Source: Delphinus delphis (lineage: Eukaryota > Chordata > Mammalia > Artiodactyla > Delphinidae). Taken from it: a stretch of 64,000 bases of DNA. Below are positions 1 through 10,339 of this stretch, in pieces. Numbering within the stretch: position 1 is the first letter of the stretch; every line of letters starts with the position of its first letter. Below the pieces are notes generated by a model that was not told the origin of the DNA, searched no databases, and was given only the letters and a program-made list of their open reading frames with translations. The stretch is taken from assembly GCF_949987515.2 (NCBI RefSeq), contig NC_082694.2, positions 10,161,958-10,225,957 on the forward strand, given 5' to 3'. The position numbers were made by a program, and so were the translations under genes.

Positions 1-930
1 CCTCCCTTCCCTCCTCTTCCTCTATGACCCTCCTCTTCCCCTCCCTTCCTTCCTTCTCTCTGGTCTTGAAGGAACTGGGTCTCCCCTCCCCAGGGCTGCT
101 CCTTCACCTGCCGGGCTCTTCCTCCTGTCCCTGCATCAGGCACCTTCTCTTGGCCTTCAAGCATGCTGAGACATGAGTCTTTCCTCCACACAGCGCCTCT
201 CTGTCCTCAATCTGTCTTCTTGTTCCAGACTTCTTGCAAGAGTTGCTCCCTCCCTGAGTCTACATCTTCAGCAACCACTTACACGTGGTCTCACCCAGCC
301 GGCCTTCTGACCACACTGTGCCCTGAAATTCTGTCCTCCTATTTGCCAACCCCCAGACTCCTTTTACAACCCCGTTTTCTTAGATACCTTCCCAATGTGA
401 ACCGCCTCCTCCTTGCCTCCCCGAAACTAAACTTCAAGGCTGCCTTTCAGCCTCTCTTCTTGGCTTTTCTCCTTCTGCTGGAGGCTGGATCTCAGCTGCC
501 ACTTCCTTGACTCAAGCCCCACCAGAGCCCTCTTCCCGCTCCCAGCCCACTCTCTCCAACTAAGCTGGCCACCCCCATCGGCACCTCGTGTTTCTTTAGG
601 GACTGCAGAATCAAGTTATCCAAACTCACCATCTTTCCCCTCCAAGCGTCCTCCACCTCTCCCTCCCTGTCCACCTCTTCCCTGCTTACAAACCTTCAGG
701 GACTCCCCCTCTCCTAGAGAATGAAGGCCGAATACCCCGACAAGTCTTTAAATCCTGCCTCTGCTGCCCTCGCCCTTGGCTTTCCAACCACGACTTATTC
801 TTTGCTGTTTTACCAAAGGCCTCTCTGCTTTTTCCCTTTAGGGATTTTAGGACCAGTCCTGACACCTGCCTCCCAGGGTGGAGAGTTATTTGTTCCCCCA
901 TTGTGTTTTCTCATAGCACTTTAGACAAAT
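1..930. other. Pyrimidine-rich upstream DNA, some of it L2-like
   Basis: The first 70 bases are a ccctcctcttcc-type pyrimidine tract. The rest is C/T-rich and single-copy looking, with passages resembling old L2 LINE sequence. No exon with convincing borders and no supported gene was found; the short open frames here lack any recognisable domain. Confidence 0.35.
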
Positions 931-932
931 CT

Positions 933-1430
933 AAGCAGCTGGGTTTGAATCCAGTGTCTCCTTTATTAGCTCTGTGACCTTGGCCAAGTAGCTTAATCTC
1001 TCTGAATCTCTATAAAATGGTAACCTGTAACCTCAGTCCAGAAATAACCCTACACATTAATGGTCAATTGATTTTCAACAAGGGTGCAAAGACGATGGGG
1101 GAAAGAATAGTTTTTTCCACAAATAGGAAATGTCCAGAACAGGCAAATTTGTAGAGACAGAAAGTAGATCAGTGATTGCCAGGAGCTGGGGGAAAAGGGG
1201 AATGGGAGTGATTGCTAATGGGTTCTGATTTTTCTTTTGAGAATGTTCTGGAATTAGTGATAATGATTGCCAAACCTAGTGCATATACTAGAAACCACTT
1301 TAAAAGGATGACTTATGGTATATGAATTATATCTCAACTTTTAGAAATCAAGCCCCCCCAAAAAAGAAAGAAAGGTCCACTTCACAGGGTAGTTGTGAGG
1401 GTCAAATGAGGCGGCATATGGGAAATGGCT
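933..1430 (+). repeat. MIR split by an L1 3' end
   Basis: Bases 933-1025 show the MIR core (tctgtgaccttggccaagta and ctataaaatgg). The MIR tail (gtagttgtgagggtcaaatg) resumes at about 1383. Between them, roughly 1030-1352 is a LINE-1 3' end in the plus direction, with the passages agagacagaaagtagatcag and gaatgttctggaattag and an A-rich tail. Confidence 0.7.
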
Positions 1431-1439
1431 GTGTTGCCT

Positions 1440-1590
1440 TTGATGCTGAGACAGTGGCTGTGTATCCACCTTTCTCTCCCACTAGAGTATGAGCTCCCCC
1501 TGGGCAGGACCTGCTGGACCACATTCATCTTGTTCCTCTCTTTATCCAAGTACCTAGCATGGAGTCCAGCATGTAGTAAGTATTCAACAA
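1440..1590 (+). repeat. L2 3' end
   Basis: The passage ccactagagtatgagctccc, followed by the wording of the L2 3' end (gtacctagcatggagtccag, gtagtaagtattcaacaaat), identifies an old L2 fragment on the plus strand. Confidence 0.65.
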
Positions 1591-1654
1591 ATCCCAGTTG
1601 TCTCCATAAAAGACAGCTATACTGCTTTTGTTCTTTTTATTTTTTTATTTTATT

Positions 1655-1784
1655 TATTTACTTATTTTGGGGGGTGCTGTGGTGTGTGCATGCGGGATCT
1701 TAGTGCCCTGACCAGGAACTGAACCGCTCCCCCTGCAGTGGAAGCACGGAGTCTTAACCGCTGGACTGCCAGGGAAGTCCCCAC
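1655..1784 (-). repeat. Short tRNA-derived CHR-type SINE, minus
   Basis: Read on the minus strand, it opens with ggggacttccctggcagtcc, the tRNA-like SINE head, and ends in an A/T-rich tail. It is the short form of the family, with several mutations, so an older copy. Confidence 0.75.
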
Positions 1785-2040
1785 GTGTTTTTTTTTTTTT
1801 TTGGTACGCTGCTTTTGTAAGCCGATGGGAACACGTTATAGGTAAGCACACATGCATGTGAATACATTCAAAAAATGAGTTCATGAATCCACAGGGTTAT
1901 TGGGGCAATTCATCTGAACTGGACACTTGTTCAGCTCAGAGTAAGCAGAAGATTCAAAGAAGGAGCTTCCAAAACGTTCTCCTCTCAGAATGACATCAGA
2001 GAGCCTGAGCTCAAATCATTCTCTAAATACAGGTCTAGAG

Positions 2041-2240
2041 GGCTTCCCTGGTGGCGCAGTTGTTGAGAGTCCGCCTGCCGATGCAGGGGACACGGGTTCA
2101 TGCCCCGGTCCGGGAAAAGCCGTGGCCGCTGAGCCTGTGCGTCCGGAGCCTGTGCTCCGCAGTGGGAGAGGCCACAACAGTAAGAAGCCCGCGTACTGCA
2201 AAAAAAAATAAAATAAAAAAATAAAATAAAATAAATAAAT
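2041..2240 (+). repeat. CHR SINE, short form with internal deletion, perfect-looking TSD
   Basis: It starts ggcttccctggtggcgcag and ends in (AAAT)n. About 35 bases found in the sister copies, from gatcccacatgccgcgg to the gtgagcc segment, are missing: here gggaaa joins agccgtggcc directly. The target duplication aaatacaggtctagag (2025-2040) recurs as aaatacaggtctaaag (2241-2256) with one mismatch, so both boundaries are secure. Confidence 0.95.
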
Positions 2241-2259
2241 AAATACAGGTCTAAAGAAT

Positions 2260-3050
2260 TAAAAAAAAAGACACAGAAAAGTGACATGCCAAGGATAGTC
2301 CATGGTATATACCCTTTATTCAGTCCTCATCCTTGAATCTCAGTTCTGCCCCAGGAAGGAGTGTTTTAATCCCAAAAAGGCTCTGGGCCTGTCAGTGGAG
2401 TCTTGCACGGAGTCACCCTCACTGGTTTTTGTTTTGATATTATATGCTTCATCTACAGGAATAACTTTGTATTAGACCTCACCTCCTGAATTCTCTGTGG
2501 ACTCTTAAAATCGACCTGGTTTCCAACTGAGCTCACTTTGGGTCCCCTCATCCAATTCTTGGAATCTGTCCTCTGGGCTGACACACTGGGGTTCCCCTCC
2601 TGTCAGTGTGTGGTTCTTCCTCAGCAATAGTCGCCTGGGTGGCCCCTCTTGGGGCCTAGCCACCGACTCCCACGTGTAGTCTTGTTACTACCTTTTTTGG
2701 GACTCCCTGTTCCCAGCTCCTCCCATCTCTGTTTGGCCTCTGTTCCTTCAGTACTGAATTGGATCCTGCTGAGGAAACCCCTTAGCCTGGCCCTTGAAGT
2801 CCTCATCAAGCTGGCTGTCGCCTATGAGTCCTGTACTGCCCCACTGATAGGTGACATTCCAGTCCTCAAATGTACCATTTGCATTCATGTCTTGGCACAT
2901 TCCTCGCGTGCTTTTTCCTCCTTTTGAAAATAAGTTGTCAATTCCAACTCAAACTTCAAGACTGTGGGGCTACGTTGTCTGTGAGGTCATCAGACTCCCC
3001 CCACCCCTCACCGGCAGGGTCTCATCCCACTCCTGTGTGCTCCAGAAGCA
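2260..3050. other. Unassigned upstream DNA
   Basis: No exon, RNA gene or clear repeat was recognised. Open frames of up to 92 codons on the plus strand (2649-2927) have no domain and no splice context. Confidence 0.4.
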
Positions 3051-3054
3051 TCAG

Positions 3055-3175
3055 GCACACCTCCATTATGGGGTTGATTACATTGCAGGGTAATTATCTT
3101 TTTGCACGTGGTTTGCATCTAGGCGGCTAAGGCATGGTAGGTGCTCAGGGTTTGTTGAATGATTCCTGAATGGAC
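3055..3175 (+). repeat. L2-like 3' end
   Basis: The passage aggcatggtaggtgctcagg followed by tttgttgaatgattcctgaa fits the end of an L2 element. The next 350 bases are A/T-rich with nothing recognised. Confidence 0.5.
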
Positions 3176-3534
3176 TAACGCTTTACACAGGACAATTGTT
3201 GAGCTGTCTTTTGCTGTACCTGGTTGTTGAAAACTTTGTTCATTTTGTTACATAATATCCTTGTACAAAATCCCACATGAGAAATGACTTCTGGAATGGA
3301 AAGTAAGGAAAAAATTTTATTTCCTCCTACCTCAGAGACTCTATATCATATAGAGAAGCATGTAGCCCTTCATGTTTCCCCCCTCTTTTTCTTGCTTCCA
3401 AGAAGCTCAGAGACGATTTAATATTCATTCACATAATCACATTAGCCCTGTTGGCCAAAATTTGGGTCTTCTCCCTCATTGTGGTTTTGATTTTTTATCT
3501 TTTCTCTAATAAATCTTGAAATCAGTGTAGTGTG

Positions 3535-3725
3535 GAGGAAGAGGTATAGACTATGGAGTCAGAGAAACATGGATTTAGATGGTCTCAGTAACTAGCAGCT
3601 GTGCAACTTGGGCAACTTTCTTAACCTCTCCGAACCTCCAATTTCCCTTTTGTAGGGCCGTTTAAAAGGGTTAAATTACAACTCATATTGCGTATGCAGC
3701 ACCTACTAGGTGATCAATAAATGAT
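3535..3725 (+). repeat. MIR element
   Basis: The MIR order is complete: ctatggagtcagagaaacat, agcagctgtgcaacttgggc, aacctctccgaacc and the tail actaggtgatcaataaatg. Confidence 0.8.
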
Positions 3726-4147
3726 AATTACATGAAGTAGAAGTTATGGATGAATAAAATAATTGGAAGTGTCACTCCAGGCTGGCTTTTGGAAGAATAA
3801 GCAGCTACTCACGTGGCATGACTTGGGAAGGAGCAAGGCCAGCTCCCCTGAATCAGTCCCATCACTAGGGTGTGTTCAAAGGACTCTTAGGAACACAGTT
3901 CTTTAACTGGGCTAAGAGATCAAGTCACTAGGAGAGGGCATGCATAGCAGGGGGTCCCCTGGAGCAGGGCCTGAGGGAACAGAGATCCCAGGAAGAGGAG
4001 CTGGAGGAGTAGGAGGAGGGGGAGGGAGAGGACAACGGGGCAGGTGCCCATGGCCAGGCCCTGCAGGGGTCTCTCCTGTAGTCTCTCCTGTAGTCCCTGA
4101 GCCACCCGAAGCAACCCTGTTGGCCAAACCTCTTTTTCTCTCTCCAG

Positions 4148-4265
4148 GGTCCTCTGGGAAGAATACAGAGGGCCTCAAGGACACAGACCCTGAACACAAG
4201 CAAAGAAGTAGGACAACAGGTCTCCAAAGTGAAGGCAAAACCCTGAGAGATGTGGGGAAAGACAG
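4148..4265 (+). other. Possible upstream exon (unassigned)
   Basis: This 118-base segment is bordered by the acceptor cctctttttctctctccag and the donor aaagacag|gtcagt. In one frame it is open and reads as a strongly polar peptide (TEGLKDTDPEHKQRSR), typical of coding disordered sequence. The same frame is open back to an ATG at 3940. It would enter in phase 1 and leave two bases, which does not fit directly to the exon at 19115 (phase 0), so another exon would be needed in between. A MIR element starts right after its donor. It could be an early FAM178B exon, an exon of another transcript or chance. Confidence 0.25.
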
Positions 4266-4274
4266 GTCAGTAGC

Positions 4275-4425
4275 AAGGAGAGCCCTGGGGTTAAATGCTG
4301 GCTCTCATAACCCCGTGTATGGCCCTGGGCCAGGCAGGTGGCCTCCAAGCCTCAGTTTCTTCATCTGAAGAATGAGGGTAGCAGTAATGCCCTCCAGCCT
4401 GCTGTGAAGAGGTAAAATTGGCAAA
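4275..4425 (+). repeat. MIR fragment
   Basis: It shows gttaaatgctggctctcat, tggccctgggcc and ctcagtttcttcatctgaag, the central part of MIR. It lies directly after the donor of the possible exon at 4148-4265. Confidence 0.7.
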
Positions 4426-4875
4426 GCATTTATACACTGAAAAGGATTATTCTTGTGTAGGTTATTTTCAATTTTGCCTGTCTCTTTATCTTAAACTTTG
4501 AAATGATGCTCATTAAAATGGATCTAACCTATATACGTTTAAAACATTTAAAATGGCAAGAGTTCTCCAAACAACAGTAAGGAGTTCAGATGGGATCTGT
4601 TCAACTTCTCCATTATCCCTTTTGACAACTGGAAGTCAGATGAATTAATGGGCCTGAACTCCTAGAGGTGATGATCAAAGGAAGTCAAAGCACCAATGTT
4701 GCTGGGAAGGCCTCCCAGCACAGTAGGGCTGCTGCCTTCCCAGCCATCACATCCTGGCCCCAGAAGAGGGGGCTTGCTCACAGTATGGGCTTAGCCAGAG
4801 TTCCAGCAGCAGCTCTCCACCATCCTGCCTGAAAAACCACACAAGAGGATGATTAGTTACTCATGATGCCTAATT

Positions 4876-4920
4876 AAAAATCAGTTCTCCAAAAAAAAAA
4901 AAAAAAAATCAGTTCTCCAG
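4876..4920 (+). repeat. Poly(A) tract flanked by a direct duplication (tail-only retroinsertion?)
   Basis: A run of about 18 A (4891-4908) sits between two copies of aaaaatcagttctcc (from 4876 and again ending at about 4919). This is the footprint expected when LINE-1-mediated insertion copies only the tail of an RNA. Slippage-type duplication is the alternative. Confidence 0.6.
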
Positions 4921-5224
4921 AAGAGTAGGATGTGGGTTTTAACTGATGGCAGGACTGGCGGAGGACAAAGAGGAATAATGTGTAAATGGCCCAAATCAAT
5001 GCCAGGCATGGGGTAGGGGCTCAACCAGTAGGTGTTGAGTGTGAGTCTGAGGGCCAAGGCCCTCCAAAGCGCGTGCACACAGACATTCACACACAATCAG
5101 GGACAGATCCATTCGCAAAGCAAAACGTGGGGAATCATAACCATGGATGGTGGTTACGAGCGCAGTGCTCCCAACACACAAGGCCTGTAGCGTCTCAACT
5201 TTAAAAAGAACCAAAGTGCTAGGA

Positions 5225-5375
5225 CGACCAGGTCTGGAATCGAATCTTGACACCGCCCCCTTCTGTCCGTGTGCCTTTGGCAAGTGGCCCTTTCCCCCGG
5301 GGCCTTGGTGTCCTCATCTGTAAAACGGACACCATCGTGCCCAGATAAGGATTCAGCGATTTACTGAATTTACTA
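5225..5375 (+). repeat. MIR element
   Basis: It reads ggtctggaatcgaatcttga, gtgcctttggcaagtggc and gtcctcatctgtaaaacgga in MIR order. It abuts the CpG-rich block. Confidence 0.7.
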
Positions 5376-5389
5376 AGGGTCAGCGTGGG

Positions 5390-5760
5390 GAGGCAAGCCG
5401 TTGCTGGCGGGAGCCAGGGCTGGTGCCGGGAGCGCGCCTGCGAGGCCGCCTGCAACCTCTGGGGGGCGCGCACGTGGTGCGCACGTGGAGGGAGTTGCGC
5501 ACGCGGCCCGGAGGCTGGGCGCGCAGGGAGCAGCGGTCCCGGAAGCTGTTACTAGAGGTCAGTGGCTTGCTGAGGTCGACCTTGAGGTGCTGGGAGGTCC
5601 CCGCAGTCCAGGAGGTAGGGACCCGCGCCTGTCCCCGGCCGGCCCGCCGGTCCTGCGTCCTCCACCCCCACCATCTTGGAGTCCTGTGCCCGCTCCGTTT
5701 CCCCGCTAGCCGGCCCTGTCCCCTGCCACCCTCCCGGGCCTCCTGAGCCCTGCCCTTCGT
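5390..5760 (+). promoter_or_regulatory. CpG-rich block, candidate promoter / first exon
   Basis: This is the densest CpG stretch in the first 19 kb, with clusters such as gggagcgcgcctgcgagg and gcgcacgcggcccgg. Two good donor-like sites follow on the plus strand: actagag|gtcagt at about 5555 and ccaggag|gtaggg at about 5616. This is what a non-coding first exon under a CpG-island promoter looks like. It lies 13.5 kb before the first assembled FAM178B exon and could be its promoter, assuming translation starts at 19139. Several open frames on both strands are only the usual GC-rich chance frames. No TATA box was recognised. Confidence 0.45.
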
Positions 5761-5809
5761 GACGAGGGCTCCCTGTGCCGACTTCCTCCCGCAACTCAGG
5801 GAGTAGGCC

Positions 5810-5885
5810 GGCCAGCTCCGTTTTACAGGTGAGGAAACTGAGGCTGAAGGTCCTCGAGAGGCGCATGGTGGCCACACAGTAACTT
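5810..5885 (-). repeat. MIR fragment, minus
   Basis: The passage ttttacaggtgaggaaactg followed by aggctgaaggtc is the reverse complement of the conserved MIR core. Confidence 0.7.
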
Positions 5886-5889
5886 CCCC

Positions 5890-8800
5890 GCTGGGACTCT
5901 GGTCGGTCCCAAGCCCCGTGTCGGTCAGCTGTCCTCCCGTCTTGTACTGTCATGGATTTCTTTGTTCCACGTGTGCATTTGCGTTTGACTCTGATCTGAG
6001 CCCAGGGATGGCCCGGATGAAGACAGGCCAGGCCCTCCTCTCCCCGGGTGGCACAGTCACCAAGGCATGGTTCGCTTTGTTGCAGTGGAGATGTCTTCAA
6101 GCCAGTTTGGAATTGGTTTGTGTTTTGATTGATTTGGTCGTTTGTTGTTGTTTGCGCGTTTGTTTTTCATGTTCCCCAGGGCACAAAGGGTCGCTGTCGT
6201 TCTTCTTTCCAGAAAGGCTGTCTGTTCCCGCCCCTGCCCAGTCTGACGGATGTGTGGTTTATGATACTGGAGACTGTTTGGCTTTTCTTTGTGGATAAAA
6301 CTCATCTTGTTTCATCTTTCAAATAGTGAGCTGAGTCCTTGCTGACCAGAGCCTCTGCCCTCACTAACATTCCTGAGCTATTAAATATTTGTTTAAAGGG
6401 ACAGACATAAAGCATGGTGTTAGGAATAAGGCATCTTGAAGAAATGGTCTTCATAAAAGCACAATAGTTGTAGTATTCTGAGTTAATCTTGGATCTTAAT
6501 GTATCAAGGCTCAAAGCACTATGGAGTCCATAATTATTTGCCCTGGTGGTCACACTTTAAGACAGATTATTTTATTTTTCTTGTAGCCTGGAAAGTGAAA
6601 GAACAAAAAAGTGAGGTGATATGTTGAAATCAAATGTGAGACCATGATGAAGAATGGGAGAGGCTGGGGACGGAGGCTGATAAAGGCTTTGGACTTGGGT
6701 TTGCAGGACTTGGGGTCCTGCAGTGGGGTACGTTTGACAGACGGAGCCCCAGTCCCTGGGCTGCACTGGGGAGGTGGGAACATGGCCGAACCAGGGAGCC
6801 GTGCTCTAAGATGGTCTCCTTAATGTGGAAAGAATTGAGCGAGATTGAGGAGGAACAGGCCTTGGATGGTTGGGTGTTGCGGGCTTGCAAGGGAGACAGC
6901 GGAAGAAGAAGTAAAGTTTAGACGATAAGTGTGTCTCCCCATTGGACTGGAGCAGGGCCTTCACGTCATTGCTTTTGTCCCCTCCTGTGTTCCCGTCTCG
7001 ACACCTAGCACACAGCGCTCGGAGCCTGTCAGACTAACCAGAATTATCGTTTTTAATTGGTTCTAGGTTGCATCTTTGCTCACGTTTTAACAGCTCGATG
7101 TTGAGCTGGGTCCCACGGTGGATGGTGTCTTCCTCTGTGCCGTCGTTCATCCGGCAGCTTTTTGTCTTTCTTAGTTGCACAGGAAGTCACAGTGCTCTTA
7201 AAATGTTAGCTCTGATGAATTGCAGGTTTCAGAGTTGGAGCCTCAGGCAGAAAAGATGACCTGTTATCAGACTGAGTTTCTCTACTGTGGCTCATTTCTT
7301 CTTCTTTGAAAATGCTAATGTTTTCAAGGAACTCAAGGGAGGGGGTTGGTCAAAGCCAAGAACAATAGGTACAAGCAAGAAAAATGTATTACTTTGTGGG
7401 TTGGAGAGGGAAGAAACAGCTGGTGGATGTGTCTTCTTTGCGGGGAAAATTGGACTGCTGTATAACCACTGGCAGAGCAATACCTTTGAGGGGCAGGTGC
7501 TTTACGGCAACCAGCCTTAGCTGCCCGCTGAGCAGGCAGCCCCAGCCCATAAGCCTGCTCATGACCAGCCAATCTGAACACACCTTTTGGGACAGTGGGG
7601 CCCAGGCTCCATCATCCACTGGGGTCTTGGTGACCCCGGGTCTGTCTCTTGGCAGACACCTCCCAGTGCTGCAAGTTCAAGGGCAGAGGCCCTATCGTCC
7701 CCTTCCTTGGTATCCCAGGGCTCAGCACAAGACCTGACACATCAGAGATGCTAAATTGGGTTTTGCTGAGCAGAACTGTACTGGACAAGTTGGGGCAAGT
7801 TGTCTTTCTGGTGCCTAGGTCAGTCTTCATCTCGTAGGAATCATGTCCTGGGTCAAGGTTCCGTTTCATGGCCCTCAATCCTCCCTGCAACTGCTTCGTG
7901 AGTTACTGATTTTGTGAGCTAACCTGGACACTGTCTTTCTCTCCAGCCCCCATCTCTCTTATTTCTAACTCTTGGCTTTCAGAATGAGCTTCTGGGACCT
8001 AGTCCTCTTATAAATTAGAACCTGTTTCTATGTCAGCTCTCTTGGTGACATTGCTCCCAGGGAGCCTGACTGGTTAAGCTGCAACATAGCGGGATCCCAG
8101 CTGGTGCAGCAGGTTGTCTGTGCTGGGTTTGGTGTTTAAACAGGTGAGCAGGTCTCAGCCTGGGGAGAGCTACAGAGGTGAGAATCTCCTAGAAACACAG
8201 TCTGTAGTTCGCCTTCTGCTTTGTCTCCAGAGAAGACATGAGCTGGACCCTGGGGACCTCAGGATCTGCCAGCCTTGACGCCTGCTTCCCATCCCTGCCC
8301 TGGCTGACCTTATGTGCTCCTTCTAGAATGAGATGCTTTGAGCATGCAAAACGTCTTTTCTCGGCCTGCATCGAGATTGTCTGCAGGTGGTTTGTACAGA
8401 ATCGGAGACTTTTAGGAGAGTTGTTCTCTCTCTTCTTTGGCTGCCTCTCAGGCCTTCAAGGGAGGGTTACACTTGGCCTGAGAATGTAGCCACTGCCGGT
8501 GCCACCACCAGTTTGCCAGTTTTATTCTTTTAATCTTTGAAGGTGACTCTGGGGATGTTTTTGTGGTAAAAGTCTAGTGATCTTCCAGGCTTCCATTTGA
8601 TTTGTGAGAAGTACTGGTTATTACTGTAAGATTTTTGCAAAATTTGAAGTTATTAAAAACAAGCAAAAACTAGTTTTCAACCATTCCCATAAAAATTGTT
8701 TCAGGCAAGAATCAATGGATGCTAAAACTAGGAAATGAAAGTATGATGAGAAACAGGATGTTTACATAGTCTCAAAGCATCTTCCCATAAGATGTTAATT
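5890..8800. other. Unassigned DNA between CpG block and L1-rich region
   Basis: About 2.9 kb without a supported exon. An L2-like piece at about 6945-7030 (cctgtgttcccgtctcgaca, cctagcacacagcgctcgg) is the only repeat I could name. Open frames of up to 126 codons on both strands show no domain. If the CpG block is the FAM178B promoter, this is the start of its first intron. Confidence 0.4.
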
Positions 8801-8809
8801 AATTACAAA

Positions 8810-9060
8810 GGGAAAATTGTAATATTATGGTGGAGAAACCTGGCAGATACCACCTTCGCCAAGTGATGAAAGTTAGCAACGTCAGTAATGGGACAAATTG
8901 ACATCTGTGCCTTCGAATATGAGGCTCCAAGAAGGACTCAGCGTCACATCTGTGTGTTCCTGCCCCAAACATATAACCTGAACCCAGTTGTGAGGAAACA
9001 TCACACAAACCCAAGTGTACAGAATCTACCAAGTAACTAGCCAGTACTCTTCCAGCAGTG
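8810..9060 (+). repeat. Old L1-type 3' UTR fragment
   Basis: The wording (gtggagaaacctggcagata, cagtactcttccagcagtgt) resembles the 3' UTR of old LINE-1 families. The family is uncertain. Confidence 0.45.
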
Positions 9061-9072
9061 TCAAGATCACAT

Positions 9073-9074
<2 letters not shown>

Positions 9075-9117
<43 letters not shown>
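9075..9117 (+). repeat. (AC)n microsatellite
   Basis: About 20 uninterrupted AC units, ending acgcacatac. It is likely to vary in length between individuals. Confidence 0.95.
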
Positions 9118-9119
<2 letters not shown>

Positions 9120-9439
9120 TACATTAGAGAGAGGTAATGATAAAGCAAGTATAATGCAGTGTTAACATTTGAGAAAGTTGGATGAAGGGCATGTGGAATT
9201 CTTTGTGTTATTTTTGTAATGTTTTGTAAGTCTGAAATTATTTCAAAATAAAAAACAGAGAAGACTGGTTCTCACGGTTCTTTCCAAAAAGAACTATAGA
9301 TGTGGGAACTATAGATGTATTATAGGTAAAATATGCTATGTGTTTTGGCAGGGAGAGCTTGACAAATCTAAATGTTTTTCATAGTGTGGTAGCATCAAAG
9401 TTTTGTGTATCCTGGTAGATATCTGACATAAAAGAGTGT

Positions 9440-10165
9440 TTATGTCCTTCAAAAGCATGTACGAGAATATTCATAGCCACCTTATTATTCATAATACCTT
9501 GAAATAAGAAACAACCTAATCGTCTATCAAAAGGAGAGTGGGTAAAGAAGTTGTGATGGGGACTTCCCTGATGGTCCAGTGGGTAAGAATCTGCACTCCC
9601 AATGCAGGGGGGCGCAGGTTTGATCCCTGGTCGGGGAACTAGATCCCACATGCATGCCGCCACTAACAGTGTGCGTGCCGCAACTAAGAAGCCCACATGC
9701 CACAACGAAGATCCCATGTGCTGCAACTAAGACCCGGTGCAGCCAAGATAAATAATAAATAAATAAATATTAAAAAAAGAAGTTGTGATGTATTTATATG
9801 GAGTACTATACAATAACGAAGATGAATGGACAGCAGCAACATGCAACAACATGGATGCATCTCAATGTTAATCAACATTAATGTTGAGCAAAATATAATC
9901 AGACCCAGAAGAGTACCAAATGTATGATTCTGTGTATCTAAAGTTCCAAAACAGGCAAAATAATTGCTGGTGATAGAGGCAACGTATTGTTATCTTTGGG
10001 GTTATTGACTGAAGGAGGTCTGAGAGATCCTTCTAGGGTGTGAGAAATGTTCGATGTTTTGATCTGGGTGGTAGTTACATATATGTATATAAAATCATCA
10101 AGCTCAATACTTAAGATTTGTGCACCTTATCTAAGTTATACACCAATAACAATTTAAATGTATCT
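9440..10165 (+). repeat. L1 3' end (plus), interrupted by a SINE
   Basis: Passages such as atattcatagccaccttatt, gagtactatacaataacg and acaacatggatgcatctcaa, and the end ctaagttatacaccaataac, are LINE-1 3' sequence in the sense direction. A CHR SINE (9558-9775) is inserted in it. Confidence 0.75.
9558..9775 (+). repeat. CHR SINE, long-type, with TSD
   Basis: It starts gggacttccctgatggtcca and carries the repeated gccgcaactaagaagccca modules of the longer CHR form, then a (AAAT)n tail. The duplication aagaagttgtgatg occurs at about 9545-9557 and 9778-9790. It sits inside the older L1. Confidence 0.9.
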
Positions 10166-10339
10166 TGTGTGGATTATAGATCCAAGTATGAATTGTAAAT
10201 AACAGAAATTCTAAAAGTTGACATATGAGGATATGTTTGTGACTTTGAGATAGAGGAAAATTTCTTAAACAGGATGCAGAATGTGCTAAATATAGAAGAC
10301 ACTGTTGATAAATTAGTCTACAGTAAACTTACAAACTTC

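Noticed and set aside
2041..2240. tRNA gene-like A and B boxes in SINE heads
   Set aside because: They belong to tRNA-derived SINEs with A-rich tails and target duplications, so they are not functional tRNA genes.
3912..4238. 108-codon minus-strand frame with a leucine-rich start like a signal peptide
   Set aside because: It is opposite the possible exon at 4148, has a proline-rich low-complexity end and no splice or promoter support.
5552..6100. 182-codon minus-strand frame at the CpG-rich block
   Set aside because: Open frames are expected in CpG-rich DNA. No homologue is recognised and no splice pattern supports it.
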